This document shows, in pieces, positions 1-12,088 of a stretch of DNA of 64,000 nucleotides (the first letter of the stretch is position 1; each line of letters opens with the position of its first letter). Origin of the DNA: Tricholomella constricta (lineage: Eukaryota; Basidiomycota; Agaricomycetes; Agaricales; Lyophyllaceae); assembly GCA_013368375.1 (NCBI GenBank), contig JAACJP010000021.1:124001-188000 (forward strand). Direction: 5' to 3'. The notes below the pieces were generated by a model. The model made no database searches and was not told the origin of the DNA. It saw only the letters and a list, made by a program, of their open reading frames with translations. The position numbers were made by a program, and so were the translations under genes.

Positions 1-188
1 GATGAGCCGATGCGACGTCGCCGACGATAGTCGAGTTTGGAGTGCCTGCGCTCCACATCCAAGTCATTTTTTGGCGTGAGGTAACATCGATAGACGTGCG
101 TGCTTTTACGTAGAAGGGGAGCGTACCCACTGCTTCGGAGTCTGCCAGCGCCAAAAAAAAAGAGAAAACCCTAATGAAGATTGTTATT

Positions 189-266
189 GTCCCGCTGCCC
201 GGGTCGAACGGGCACACCGCGCATGAATGGACTCGGAGTCATGGCCAACCGCTGTGCCAAGGGGAC
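189..266 (-). other. tRNA-like module B (inverted copy)
   Basis: Read on the minus strand, this stretch starts GTCCCC, has an A-box-like TGGCACAGCGG, and ends with a perfect T-arm (GCCCG, loop TTCGACC, CGGGC) followed by GCGGGAC, which pairs with the 5' end. It matches the B modules at 22.5, 23.7 and 24.9 kb, including the leader GTCTCTTCGCA. The anticodon arm is not canonical. It lies after an A module on the same strand, the same order as in the 22-26 kb array, so it is part of an inverted copy of that unit. Confidence 0.5.
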
Positions 267-456
267 TGCGAAGAGACGGGACACGTCCCCGTCCAAAGTC
301 CAAGTTGGCGTCTGTCGACTTCAATGGTACAGTCGAGTTCAAGCGCGATTTTGGACAGAGCAAATCGAGGGCCGGGGGGGATCCAAAAACTGAGCGCAAT
401 GGTCGTTCGCCCAACCCCGAGCCCCCAGTAAAATAACGAGAGTTAATGGATTGATT

Positions 457-554
457 GTCCAGCCCCCGAGTCGAACGGGGCTCTCCGCTGGATGAACAGA
501 CTACGGCGACGCGTGATATTGCAGCGGCGCGTTATCCGGATACGCTTACTGGAC
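457..554 (-). other. tRNA-like module A (inverted copy)
   Basis: On the minus strand the module starts GTCCAGT, has D-arm GCGT/ACGC around ATCCGGATA, then a 5-bp stem CCGCT/AGCGG enclosing a long loop, then T-arm CCCCG-TTCGACT-CGGGG and a 3' end GCTGGAC that pairs with the 5' end. This is cloverleaf geometry with an intron-like insert in the anticodon loop. The stem CCGCT/AGCGG differs from CCGCC/GGCGG in other copies by a paired change. Its 5' end is interrupted by the fold-back element at 557-1514. Confidence 0.55.
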
Positions 555-556
555 TA

Positions 557-1514
557 CGGTTGCCTGGGAGTCCAAGGTCTATTTTCAAATCCCGCTCAAA
601 TAATTCAGTCGACCTCAAAATGTCTAAAGCTTCTGCAGTTCACCACCGTGTTTAATATATGGATATCTGGTCTTTGAAATGCTGGTAGATGATGGGTGGA
701 TACTTACAGATGGCACCGATACTGCTGCTCATGATTTTCGAGTATTTTGGGAGTCAACATGACATTGACAAGGTGTTGGAAAAATGTGCAAAATCTACCA
801 TGTAAAATCCTCCTCCTTCTGATGCTAGAGGGACTATTCATATTTATCTTGACTCTTTAGAGAGTGCCGCCCTATGTCTAGAGACCTCGTCGCGAAGGTT
901 TTCTTGCCAGCAAAGCAGGAGGCAGGTTCGCTTGTTTCCGGTTTTCAGACTCCGCTCACGTGCCGATTCACACACAGTGGGAGACTATGTTAATTGTAAC
1001 AGCGGTTGTTTTCAAACGGTACTCGTGGGATTGAGTAGATAGCTCTAATTTCCATCACAAAATAAAACAAGCGACAGATAAGAATGAGATGATATATGTA
1101 TCGACGGCTTGAACCGGCACATGAGCGGAGTATGAAAACCGGAAACGGCCTGCTTCGCTGGCAACAAAACCTCGCATCGAGGTCGCTGGAGGGCGGCACT
1201 CTCTAGGAAGGTGAGGTATATGTGGTTAGCCCCTCTAACATCAAGAGAGAAGGAGGAGGGTAATTTACATGCTGCCTCTTGCACCTTTTTTTCACATCTT
1301 GTTAGGATCATATTGACTCCCAAAATACCCTAAATTCATGAGAAGAAATACAAAAGCGATCTGTAGGCACCTAACCATCATTTGCCAGCATTTCAAAGAC
1401 CAGATATGTACATATATTACACGGTAGTGGATTGTAGAAGCTTCAGATACTTTCAGGTGACACGAAATTATTCGAGCGGGATTTGAAAATAGACCTTGGA
1501 CTCCCAGGCAACCG
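557..1514. mobile_element. Fold-back/MULE-like non-autonomous element with ~420-bp inverted arms
   Basis: Positions 557-980 and 1514-1115 are imperfect inverted copies of each other (roughly 75-80% identity by eye), starting CGGTTGCCTGGGAGTCC at both outer ends. The spacer is about 130 bp and no protein is evident. The element is flanked by a direct 10-bp repeat TACTGGACTA at 547-556 and 1515-1524. Long terminal inverted repeats with a 9-10-bp target duplication are typical of Mutator-like elements, so a MULE-derived MITE is the best guess. The insertion point is the 5' acceptor region of a tRNA-like A module; the module's conserved leader (GTCGACTTTGCA) is found on the far side, near 1540 on the minus strand. 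Confidence 0.75.
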
Positions 1515-1624
1515 TACTGGACTACAAGAGACGCACGTGCAAAGTCGACGATGTGGAAAACAAACGCGACCACACAGCGATGCTCTGCAGCGCACGAAGG
1601 GCAAGCGCAGCGGTCTCCTCAACG

Positions 1625-3573
1625 ATGTCCCTCCGGTCTCCCTCACGCTCCAGGGCCGAATACACCACATACGAGTTCACCGCCGCCGCCGGATTCGATT
1701 ACAACTACGATCCCTCCACCCCGAATCGTCATCTCCATACTCTATCCTTCGATCCCTACACAGACGCCTATGCCAGCCCCCCCGCATCTGACACCTACGC
1801 CCACGATGCTCGCCGCAGCCCGGTTCCCGTGCCTCCGATCCCGATTCCAACACAGACCCCGACATCCCCGTCGCCCGAGTACCTCTCCGAGTCCGAACAG
1901 CCTTCCACAAGGCTCCGCACGCCGTCCGCCGCCCGAAAACTGCTCATCCTCGATCTCAACGGCACCCTCGTCTACCGCTCCCCGCACACCCGCCGCGAGT
2001 TCCGGCCTCGCCGGCGGCAGCATACCCACACCCACACCCACAACCACGGCCGCGACTCCAACTTCACCTTCACCGACGCCCCCGATCCTTACGCGGACCC
2101 AACAGCCATCCGCCCGCTGCGCACGGTCCATGCCCGGCCGTACATGCCCTCGTTCACAGAGTACCTCTTCCACCCCTCGACGCGCGCATGGCTCGACACG
2201 ATGGTCTGGAGCTCCGCACAGCCGCACAGCGTCGCGGACATGGTCGACCGGTGTTTTGGCGAGACCAGGGCGGGGCTCGTCGCTGTCTGGGCACGGGACA
2301 CGCTTGGGCTCCAGGAACGCGATTACCGTGCGTGCTCTTTTTTTATCTTTTATTATCATCAATTATCAATCCGATCCCATATATGTTAGATCGTAAAACA
2401 CAAACAACCAAAGACCTGTCGAAACCATGGGCACAGCTCCCGCTCGTCTCCTCTTCATCGTCAAATACCACCACGTACACGCACGAATCCCCGCAGGCCC
2501 ACTCGGCGCACACCACGCTCCTGCTCGACGACTCCCCGCTCAAAGCGCACCTCCAGCCGTGGAACCACCTCTGCATCCGCGAATACTCGGGCACGCTGCG
2601 CAATGCCGATCTGCAGCAGCTCGCGCGGGAACGGCAACGGGAGCGGATGCTGGAAATGGAAGCGGAAACGGAAGGGGAAATGGGACGCGGGAGGGAGGGG
2701 GAGGGAAAGAGCGCACCCTCAACGACTTGGCCTGCCAAACCAGAGAAAGCCCATGCACGTACAGATGCGGATGCACACGACGCGGGCGCTCCACACCACC
2801 CCCCGAAGAAGCGCAAACGGCCCAAAAAGATAAAGGGCGGGAGCGCTGCGCCTTTGCTCCCTGCAGCCGAGATCGGGATTGGTCTTCCGGGTTCCATTGA
2901 GGACGAGGGCGGAGGAGGAGGAGGAGGAGGAGGCGCCGACGCATACCCATACGACCCGACGCTCCTGGCCGTCGTAGGCGTGCTGGAGCGGCTCAAGTGG
3001 GAAGCGAACGTGGCGGGGTGGATGCGCGCGGGCGGGCTGCGGGCTTGGCCTTCGCCTTCCTCTCCTTCCTCTCCTTCCTCTCCTTCCTCTCCCCAGCCTC
3101 CGCCTTCTCCGTCCGCCTCGACAGCTTCCTCTTCCTCTCCGTGCTCGTCCCGCGCCCGCTTCAACGACGGCGGGGGTGACTCGACCTCGGCCTCGTTGTC
3201 TTCGCCGCTCCAGGAATCGAACGCCCCGCCTCCCCCGTCGTCCTCGTCCCCGCCTCCTCTTTCCTCATCTGCATCGGGTACGGGTACGGGTACGGGGAAG
3301 CGCCGGCGGCTTTCCAACGAGCACGGGCACGGATGGGACGAAGTTCAAGAAGAGGCAGGAGAGCGAGAGCGAGAGCGAGAGCGAGGAGGAGAAGAGGCAG
3401 GAGCAGGGGAAGGAGAAGAAGAGGGAGAGGGAGGAGGAGGAGACCCAGCAGCGAACATCGGGGACTCGGGACAGTGGTTCGCGGACAGGCGGGCGCTGGC
3501 GTATTGGGTAAGGGAGGGCGTGAGGGCGTTGCGGGTGTTGGGGGTCGGCGTTGTGCATGGTGTGAGGGGGTAG
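1625..3573 (+). CDS. FCP1/NLI-interacting-factor-like HAD-family protein
   Basis: A two-exon gene (1625-2327 and 2390-3573; donor GTGCGT, acceptor ATGTTAG) giving 628 residues in frame. Residues about 95-210 carry the FCP1 homology domain: LLILDLNGTLVYR, RPYMPSFTEYLF, VWSSAQPHSV, then across the intron TTKDLSKPW and LLLDDSPLKAHLQPWN. HAD phosphatases of this family use DxDx(T/V); here the second Asp is Asn (D-L-N-G-T), so catalysis may be weak or absent. The C-terminal 350 residues are low complexity (Gly, Ser/Pro and Glu/Arg runs) and probably disordered. The chosen ATG lies just before a Ser/Arg-rich N-terminus. The gene is convergent with the GH55 gene. Probable nuclear or cytosolic phosphatase-like regulator; the exact substrate cannot be told. 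Confidence 0.85.
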
Positions 3574-4056
3574 GAGATGGGAGGGGCTGGGTTAGGGTTT
3601 AGTGGTGGGAGGGGGTGGGTGTGGGCTGGGCTGGTGGGAGGGGGGATGGGATGTTAGAGATAGATTATATATATATGTATGTATGTATCTTGTGTTTCTG
3701 GGATTACTGGGTTTTGGGGGTCCTTGTGCAAGTCCAATCAAATTCAATCAATCTGGCAACTCGGAGCTTCTCTTGTGGCAGGCAGGCGTGGCGCAGCGCT
3801 TGTTCCCAACCTGTGGGAGGTTTTAACAACGAGGACCCGACCCCTCTGTCCGTCTTTTCATTCCACTTCAACTTCAACTTCAATATAGGGCTATACGGGT
3901 TCCCATTTGATTTTTCATCATTCCCTCCCACTCGCACTCGTAATAAGTAAGTAATATAAAAAAAAAATCAAAAACACCCCTCTTTTCTTATCCACCTTTT
4001 ATTTTTTTCCGGGGTTACTTCTCCGGTATATACATATATACGTACGTACTTCCCAA
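3574..4056. other. Convergent 3' intergenic region
   Basis: This AT-rich stretch separates the stop codons of two convergent genes. It holds a (TA)n/TATG tract near 3668-3690, an A-run at 3957-3967 and T-rich tracts near 3980-4010, as expected for 3' UTRs. No coding signal was seen. Confidence 0.5.
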
Positions 4057-7000
4057 TCAAGTCCTGCTCCACGCAGTAACGGTCGACGCGAACCCATTGC
4101 GGTTCAAGCTCTGGTTGACGATACCCTGGCCATTGACGCTGACCTGGAACGTCACGGCCACGGTCGACAAGCTGAAGATCGACACCGAGGAGGTGGAGTC
4201 CACGTTCAGGATCTGGGTCTGGCAGTTGTAGGTCTTCAGGCAGTCTTGGGCGTAGTTCTATACAGTGCGAAAAAAAAAAATACGAGATTAGGGTGAGCGG
4301 ATCATGAAAGGACGGGGGGGGGGAAGGGGAAGGGGGGAAAGGGGGGGGGGGGGGGTACTGACGCTGAAGAAGCTGTAGAGCCCGGCGCCGAAGATGATGA
4401 TGTCGGTGGAGGAGGCGACGTTAAGGGCCCAGGAGGAGGTGAGCCCGCTGGGGAAGCTCGGGTCTTTCCATGTAGATTGGATGGAGAAGGGGCCGGGGGC
4501 GGCGGGGGTGGGCTGGTAGTAGGGCTGTAATCCGAAGATCGTTAGCCCGTCATCGTGCGAGGGCGAGGGCGAGGGCAGGAGGAGGACGTACGCTCTCAGT
4601 CTGGATGAGGCCCATAAAGTGGTTCCTGGCGTTGACGATGTTGTATTGGTAGAGAACGTGGTGCTCGGCTGAAAACGTAAAGCGGTGGTGAGTAATTCTG
4701 CCGAGCGCGCGTGTCAGAGCATCCACGTACATCCTGAGGAGGAGCCAAAGAACTATCAGAACTGAGCCAACAATACAGACAGAGAATCGAACGTACCAGT
4801 TCCAATCATCCACACCGGGCCTGCAGATTCTGAGAGAATACCCCGGCCCGAGTAGATGGAGATCTGCGACTTGCCGTCGCCGTCGAGATCGTGGTCCGCG
4901 AGCCACGCCCACATGCCCTGTTCAAAAATTACAATGCCGCAGTTAAGCAAACCGCATGTCAAAAAAAAAAAAAAAGCACAGCAACGGGAACACTCGCCTC
5001 GAGATATGCCGTGGCGCTAGGCTTGATGTGGAGCGACAGGAAGGCAGCGTAGCAGTTTGGAATTCCACCAGCACCGCTCTTGGGGCATTGTGGGACCTCC
5101 AGGTTCGTGCCCGCAGCTCCTCCGAGTCTGGTTTATGCGACAACCCAGTTAGCCGATGGCGTGGTGGCTTCCAGAAAATTCGTCAGGCGTACCTGATATG
5201 GGTGTCCCAAGTACCAGCGCCACCCTGCATGCCACTGGGCTGTTTGACGTTCCACTCGAGGACAATCGCTCCGGGGGCTGAGAAAAAAAGCCACCATCAC
5301 GATCAGTCTCAGGTAAAGATACACGATCATTTCTTTCACGTACTGGAGCCGATGGTTGTGAAAAGGATGTCCGAGATCTCGAGGATGCCCTGAGAGTTGG
5401 GGTCGCCGGCGCGGACGACGACTTGAGGGTTGCTCATGTCCTTGAAGTTGTTCCCGGAGCCGGCGATGACTGACCAAGCCTCGCCGACCATTTGGGTGCC
5501 GGCAGGGATTGTCAGGGTCGAGGTGACGACGTAAGTTCCAGCATCGAAGAAGATGATCTTGCATCCAGAGTACTGAAATGCAGGCAATCGTTATCAGTAC
5601 CTGCAGAGTTCCACAGCAAAGACGGTATTGTATGGCTTACCCTGGCGAAGATGGCCTTGAGAGCAGCGGTGTCGTCGGTGCGACCGTCTCCCCTGGCGCC
5701 GTTGTCCTTGACACTGATGATCTGGCTGAGAGCATACGCCTCATACTGAGGGTGAGCCTTGCCGAAGATCCTGCCGGAACTATCCAGGAGCGAAGAGGGT
5801 TTGTTCGGGTTGAAGATGTTCCCCTGGACGAAGCTTGCAGCAGAGTTGGTGCCCTTGAAGACGTTGCCCTGGCCCCATGAAGCGATTGTTTTGGTACCGC
5901 CGGCAAGAACAACGGCGCCGCCGACAACACCGACAGCGGTCTGGACGTTGTTGAGTTTGGCGTTGTTGATCACGAGAGAGCCGGCGAGTTTGCCGTTGCT
6001 GGGGTTGGAGTTGCGGATGAAGATCGGGGTGTTGGTGACGACTGCGTCGATGATGGCTTGGGCACCGACAGTCTGATATTTTCACATGAGTAAAAAATTG
6101 CGAGCTTTTGGTAAGTTGGTGTGCGCACCTGGGTAGATTCTGTGACACCGCCGGTTGCGAGATCAAAGCCGACCTGGCAGTTGTTGATGTTGATGCCCTG
6201 GAAGGTCCAGCCTTCGATGGGTTTTTAGTAAGAAGGCGACTATAAAAAGGGAATGAGGTAACATACCCCAGTTCCAGTGACTGAAGACTGCGGTCTGGGC
6301 GTTGTTGATCGTGACATTGCGAACAGTAAACCTAAAGAATAATCAATAGGCGCTTCTGCTGGATAATTGAGAGTCGCTTACTGTTGGTTTCCAACCCACA
6401 TGCCAAACTTGCCTATCGTCAAATGAGCATTTGTGCAAAGCTAAAAGCCCAGCGAATCATGTTACCTCCGTTGAAAACAAGATCACCCATGAAGCCTCCG
6501 CTTCCGTTCTCCATCCAGATGCCTTATCATTGGGTTAGAAAGTACATCCACTTGGAAATGGAAGCAACTCACCTTGGTGAGCCGTGTTGGCCGCGGTAGA
6601 CATCTCGAAGACAATGTTCATGAGCGAAGTCGCTTGCGAGACTTGCCAGTGAATACCAGTGCCTTGCGACCTCTCGGGCGCAACTCTGGAGAAAGCGAAG
6701 GTAAGCCAAGAGAGTTCTCACGTTGGAAGAATGTACAAACCGGCGAGTGTCGATGACAAAGTTCCTTATGGATCGAAGGCTAGCGATTTAAGAAGTAAGA
6801 CGTCAGCGCGTAGAATGACGGTCGAGAGAAACCGAAATCGCACAAGTTGTTCTGGTTGATGTAGTATTGGGCACCGCCTCCGCCAGGGATGTAGGGGTTA
6901 GCGTCTGACAAATGTCGATGAGCATTGTTTTTGTTCAAATGGCCAGGATCAAAACTCACCAATGATGGCCATACCGTCAAAGTTGTTGGCAGCAAGAAGG

Positions 7001-7652
7001 GTGGGAGGGCTTTTGGCGTCTCCGATGAGCTGTGTGAGGTACAGAGCGACGATTGGGCGGGAAACGAGATAGGTTCTAGAGGTTTTACGGTGTGTCAGTT
7101 CAACGCCTCTGAAAAACGGGGCCGCATTTACCCTTTCGGGAAGAAAACAACGGCTGGGGTGAGACTGGAAGCAAAGCTGCGGGTTGGAACATGTCACTAC
7201 ATCCACAGGCAGTAAATGCGTACGTGGTCGACTCGCAACCTCCTCCGCCGCATCGGCTTCCGGAAGAGATAGCAGCGCTGTGGAATGACTTGTCAGTCGC
7301 GAGAGAAATTCATTTGGAAAGAGGGTATCACTTGATAGCATTGGTATCGTCGGTGACACCGTCGCCTCGGGCGCCAAAGTCCTGTAGAGAGACAAAAAAT
7401 GATAAGTCTGGAATTCCGTCATAGATCGGTGAGAAACCCATCCACCTTGACGTTTCTGAAGACCTGATAGCCGCTTGGGTTCGAGTGGTATGCTGAGATA
7501 CCCTGATGCCTGATGTTCTGCATCCAGTATGGGTCGCCGGGTGCAGCGGTTCCAGCACCGAGAGGCGATGAGCACGAGGTCCCGAGGCCAGAGACGAGGC
7601 TGGTCAGGCCAAGCACCATGGTCGCGATGACCGTAGGTAAGTGGGGAAGCAT
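4057..7652 (-). CDS. GH55 glucan 1,3-beta-glucosidase (exo-beta-1,3-glucanase), secreted
   Basis: A multi-exon gene (about ten or more introns of ~50-60 nt) starting at ATG 7652 with a signal peptide (MLPHLPTVIATMVLGLTSLV) and ending at TGA 4057-4059. Glycoside hydrolase family 55 has two tandem beta-helices, and both are visible: DFGARGDGVTDDT near 7370 and DNGARGDGRTDDT near 5700. Other family blocks in order are GGGGAQYYINQNNL (~6870), RSIRNFVIDTR (~6750), GWTFQGININNCQVGF (~6190), IFFDAGTYVVTSTLTIPAG (~5530), EHHVLYQYNIVNARNHFMG (~4650), and a C-terminus ending FASTVTAWSRT. Expected length is about 770 residues. The enzyme removes glucose from beta-1,3-glucan outside the cell (fungal wall turnover or nutrition). 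Exon borders were only partly resolved; a poly-G tract lies in the intron at 4310-4356. Confidence 0.93.
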
Positions 7653-9420
7653 TTCGAGGAGATTTAGCAGACAAGGGAATGCTGGAGTTTCCTCGTTGGA
7701 CATTCATCCGTCTTTATAGCGCCCAGGAAACTCATCCATGTCGGCCGACGAAGCTAAGCAGACTTTTACCTCTAGAGTCACAATGGGTTGGTACACACAT
7801 GCTTCGTCGAGCTCGGTGCTCCGCGTGACGGGACGGAAAAGCCAAGATTTACCGCGAGCATCGTGTCGAAAACTGCGCGAGATTTCGAGATAAGGAAAGT
7901 TGCTGGGATCACTGGTATCAGGTGTTGCAGTCCTTTGCTTTGCCAACAAATAATGACACAGCATCTTTGGGGTCGATGTGCGGCGCCTCGGTCTTTTTGG
8001 GCGGAAGTGGCGTGACCCTGGGTGACCTCGTGAGCCCAACGCTCGTTTCGTGCATCACAGTCTCTGGAAGCGGGAGCGTTTGGGTTGGACGCATCATGGG
8101 ACTTGGAAAAAGGTGGTCACAGTGGTCGTTAAGATGGATATGAAATCACGTGGATGTAGGAAAGGCGCGTGGCTTGCATCACTAATGAAGGACGACGACT
8201 AAGGACTCCGCGCGCATAGATGGTGCATGAAGGAGCTTCTTCCGAGTCAATTCGCCGAAAAGCCCTTGCGGGCGTTGTACATGCTTAGCCTCCTGGCCCA
8301 TTGATGAACTTGGCGAGCCATGAGAACAGGTGTCATGTCAGCCCTTGAGGAGGTGAATGTGGGAGCCCTTGACGAAGCGCATGGTCACAGCAAAAATTTG
8401 CGTCGCGTCCGAGGCAGAGAGGTTTACCCAAAAGAATGGTCATCAAAAGCTATCCCTTGAAGACTTGATCTGGCGTTTAAATCCGCGCCCTGGACCGCCT
8501 AAATCTGGGTTCGCCCAAAGAGTGCACGACCTAGGCTCGTGACGTCGAGGATTGGTGTACCACGAGGGCTCGAGGGCTGGAGAGGGCTCAGAACAGTGTG
8601 GTGGAGTCTTCGTTGACGACCAAAATACAAAAGAAGTCCAGGAAATCAGGGCAAAGGTTCAGCCTTAGGCCGTCCATACCATAAAGAGTGCAACGTCGAG
8701 AGATCGCAACGCGATCGTGTGGATGGGGCAACAACTCGAGCGAGGCTGGGCGTCAAGACGTATTGATAGTCACTTGACTCGTCAAATAATCCGAGGAACT
8801 AACAGAGCAGAACGAATCGAGAAACATGCCTGCGATCTTGCGAGCGGCTTGCCTGAAACGATACGCCCATAATGAAAGCCCTGGGCTTGTCCAAAGCTAC
8901 CGTCCGCCACCTGACCGAAGGCCCACACGAAGACACGAGGGTACACCAGGGTACACGGGTTAAGCGGCACCAGAGCATGGAGACAGAAGTGATGCGAAGC
9001 TCAGACTCATCGATACCAGTCCACGAATTCAGAACAGAGTTGGCACGTGGAAGAAAGCTTGGATTACATGCCCCAACTTCAGTAGATAACAAGATGAGAG
9101 AAGGCAGAGCATCAAGGGGTGAGGTCAGAGGTGGCCCATGGGGGTTAACGTTAACGTTGAGGTCAGGAGTGCCAAGCAGTGCCACATTGTGAACGCTTAT
9201 TTTTACACAACATTCTTGGCTAACAACCCCCACTGCAGATCAAGTGCAAGTACCGAATTCCACACAGACTCGAAAGGCATATATATACATACCGAAGTCC
9301 AAAACGTTACGAGGGATCAATTCTAAGCGTTAGAAATCTAAGGGATCTAGGAAGGATCCTCTCCGCACGAACTCGTTCGACTTGATTCATCATTGCAATT
9401 TGAGCACCTCTCGCACGCTA
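7653..9420. other. Intergenic region upstream of GH55; nothing recognised
   Basis: About 1.8 kb with short scattered open frames only. None has a recognisable motif or consistent coding pattern. The part nearest 7653 is the promoter side of the GH55 gene. Confidence 0.4.
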
Positions 9421-10330
9421 CCTCCCCACACGCGATCTTATCAGCCTCTCGGAGAATCGTCGACATCCCCACTCAGTATTTTGAGCACCATCTCGCATTC
9501 TTTCATAGACTCGGTATGTATATCAAAAAAAAAAAATTAAAAAAAGAACATCGTCTCTCCATGCATATATGATATGGCCAATATCACAAACACTAAACGC
9601 TTCATCTCCATCCATCCATCCTCAATTCCAATCTTCCTAACTAGTACACTTCTCAGATTGCCAGCGCCCCGAAAGTTTGAAGACCATCTTCCGTACTCGG
9701 ATCCCCATTCATTTCACTTTAAGCACTGAGTCTCTGACGCTATATAACCCTCCTCACACGCGATCATATCAGCCTCTCAGAGACTCATGGACATCCCTGC
9801 TCAGTTATATGCATATGAGCACCATCTCGCATTCTTTCATAGACTCGGTATGTATATCAAAGACAAAAACAAAAAAGGCATCGCCATCCATCCATCCTCA
9901 ATTCCAATCTTCCCAATTACATAGTACACTTCCCACAGCGCCCCGAAAATTCCAAGACCAAGACTATCGTCCGTACTCGAAACCCCATTCACCTCTCGGA
10001 CCCTATGTAACCCTCCCCGCACGCGATGCATGGCTTATAAGCCTCTCAGAGAATCACCGACATCCCCGCTTGGTTATGAATATGAGCACCATCTCGCATT
10101 CTTTCATACACTCGGTATGTATATATATATATAAACGTCGTCCCTCCATGCCAGGCCAATATCACAAGCACCAAACGCTCCATCTCCATCCATCCATCCA
10201 TCCATCCATCTAATTAGGTTACACTCCTCAGCCAATTGCAATATTAATTGCAAGCGCCCCCAAAGAAAGTTCCACAACCATCTTCCGTCTTCGATAAAAA
10301 CCCCATAGTCCATGTTCTAACCAAACGACG
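9420..10330. repeat. Degenerate tandem repeats containing decayed copies of the NAPE-PLD-like terminal exon
   Basis: Three imperfect units (starting roughly at 9430, 9760 and 10010) share the blocks GCACCATCTCGCATTCTTTC, CAATATCACAA-CA-AAACGC, CATCCTCAATTCCAATCTTCC and CATCTTCCGTACTCG. The last three blocks also occur, in the same order, in the genuine last exon of the neighbouring minus-strand gene (10384-10507). The repeats therefore look like partial duplications of that exon and its downstream flank, now decayed and invaded by ATCC microsatellite. Confidence 0.7.
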
Positions 10331-10383
10331 AAAAGAAAAAAAAACCAAGCTCGATGCCCTAACCCAACGGCACCCACTATCAA

Positions 10384-12088
10384 TCAAAAGAACATCGTTT
10401 CCCCAATATCACAAACCCCAAACGCCCCATCCTCAATCCCAATCTTCCTACACTCCTCCGCCAAGCGCTTTGGCGGCTCAAGTACATCTTCCGTAGTCAA
10501 CACCCATGTCCTAAACAAAAACCCAAGCGAATAAGCGATTGCGATGCCTCACCCACAAAAAAAAAAACAAAGAAAAAAAAAAACAATGAATGACATACGC
10601 CCAATGCATACCCAAAGCCTTCTTCGCCTTTATATCCTTAAATATGCGGACACTATCCTGCGGCGCGCAGTGTATCGGGGACATGTACTGACGCGGCTTG
10701 TACGCCCTAATCACGATCACGATCACGAGGAAAAAGATGAGACAACAACAACCTCCTGTAAGAACGAAAGAAAAAAAACACCTACCCAATGGGAATCATC
10801 GCAAACTCGAAACCCCCAAACCGCGCGCCGATGTCCTTGAAGACGGGGCACGTCGGGACTGTGTCCTCGTCCTGGTCATTCAGGACCGCGCGGTACCCCG
10901 TGTCGCCCCCGAAGAACACCTTCACGCCCTTATCGTTGTCGTTGTTGTTGTTGTTGGCAGGAGCGGGGACGGGGACGGGGACGGCAGGTGGCAGGCGTAC
11001 TTCCTCGACGACCCAGCTGGCCCAGAGAGTCTTGAAGCGATCAAACAAGGAGCGGCCAGTAAAGTGCTGCGCGGGGGTGCACGTAATCGCGACTGTGACT
11101 TTGTGTGGGCCCGGACCCTTATCCTGTCCGGAGGAGGAGGAAGGCGCGACCTCGACGCGCTTCGAGTCCCACCAGTCCATGAGATGCACATGGCTGTCGG
11201 GGACGCCGAGAGACCTGAAGAAATAGGCATTACCTAGGGGAGCGAAGAAGTGTGGGGTGCGTGGGCGTTGGGATAGGATTTTGATGGTATGGGTATCGAG
11301 GCTAGAGAGAGAGAGAGCCGTCTGGGGTTGAGAACGCTGCTGGTAATTTGCGAAAAGTGGGAATTGGAGGCTTACTGGTCATAATGGTTATGCTGTAAGA
11401 ACACCATCGAAAATGAGAAAACGCAACAATCAACAAGAGGAGCGGGAGCCTCAAACTGACCGAAATGACAACAGCATCCACTTCTGGTATATCTTCAATC
11501 TTGCAGGGCGGGGCTGGGAGCAAGGTAAGCGCAGCCCTGTGGGCCAGACACGGGACTTGAACGTACGTGTATACCGCTTCGGGCCGATCCACTGGCTGGG
11601 CGAGCACCTATCGCTAAACACCGGATCGAACAGAACTCGAGCTCCCCGTCTTCCAGCGTCCGAGCGCGAAGGCAGCTCGACCAGGAAACACGCATGGCCC
11701 AGCCACGTGGCCGTTATCTTGTCCTTCACGTTCTCCTCCTTGGATTCTACATCCACAGCGCCCCAGGTAGGTTTGCGGATGGGTATAAGGCCTTTCACCT
11801 CCTGTGAAACCCTCGGGAACGTCGGAAGTATCGACAGGAGCTTGAGATAGATAGATGGTAACGTTCAGCGCCTGGAATCGAGAAGGTTATACGGTCCACA
11901 TGGATATATACACGTACGTGTAGCGTGTCCATGGCGCCGTGGGGTCTGAAGCTGGGCCATGGGTTGTGGAAGCCCGAGCAATCAGGATCGTCCCAGTGTT
12001 CAGGCTTGCTGTTGATGTTGGCCTCTACATCTGGAGGGGCCTTCTTGGGGTCGATATCGGTGACGAGGATGGAGGAGCTCGAGGTCAT
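10384..12088 (-). CDS. NAPE-PLD-like metallo-beta-lactamase-fold hydrolase
   Basis: The gene starts at ATG 12088 (MTSSSSILVTDIDPKK) and ends at TGA 10384-10386; at least five exons. The metallo-beta-lactamase core is visible: TWLGHACFLVELP (~11700), VLFDPVFSDRCSPSQWIGPKR, EDIPEVDAVVIS, then across introns the metal-binding motif HNHYDHLDTHTIKIL (~11390-11270), APLGNAYFFRSLGV, VTITCTPAQHF-like near 11080, FFGGDTGYRAV (~10910) and PRQYMSPIHCAPQDSV (~10670). The last exon (10384-10504) encodes ATWVLTTEDVLEPPKRL and ends ETMFF. These blocks match N-acyl-phosphatidylethanolamine phospholipase D, which releases N-acylethanolamines from membrane lipid using two metal ions. The final intron is T-rich (10505-10600). 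Downstream repeats contain decayed copies of the last exon. Confidence 0.9.

Noticed and set aside
174..436. Short open frames over the inverted tRNA-like unit
   Set aside because: They overlap structured T-arm sequence, exist in all frames and show no conserved protein.
2343..3560. Minus-strand and shifted-frame ORFs over the FCP1-like gene
   Set aside because: GC-rich low-complexity sequence opens several frames; only the plus frame carries the family motifs and a consistent intron.
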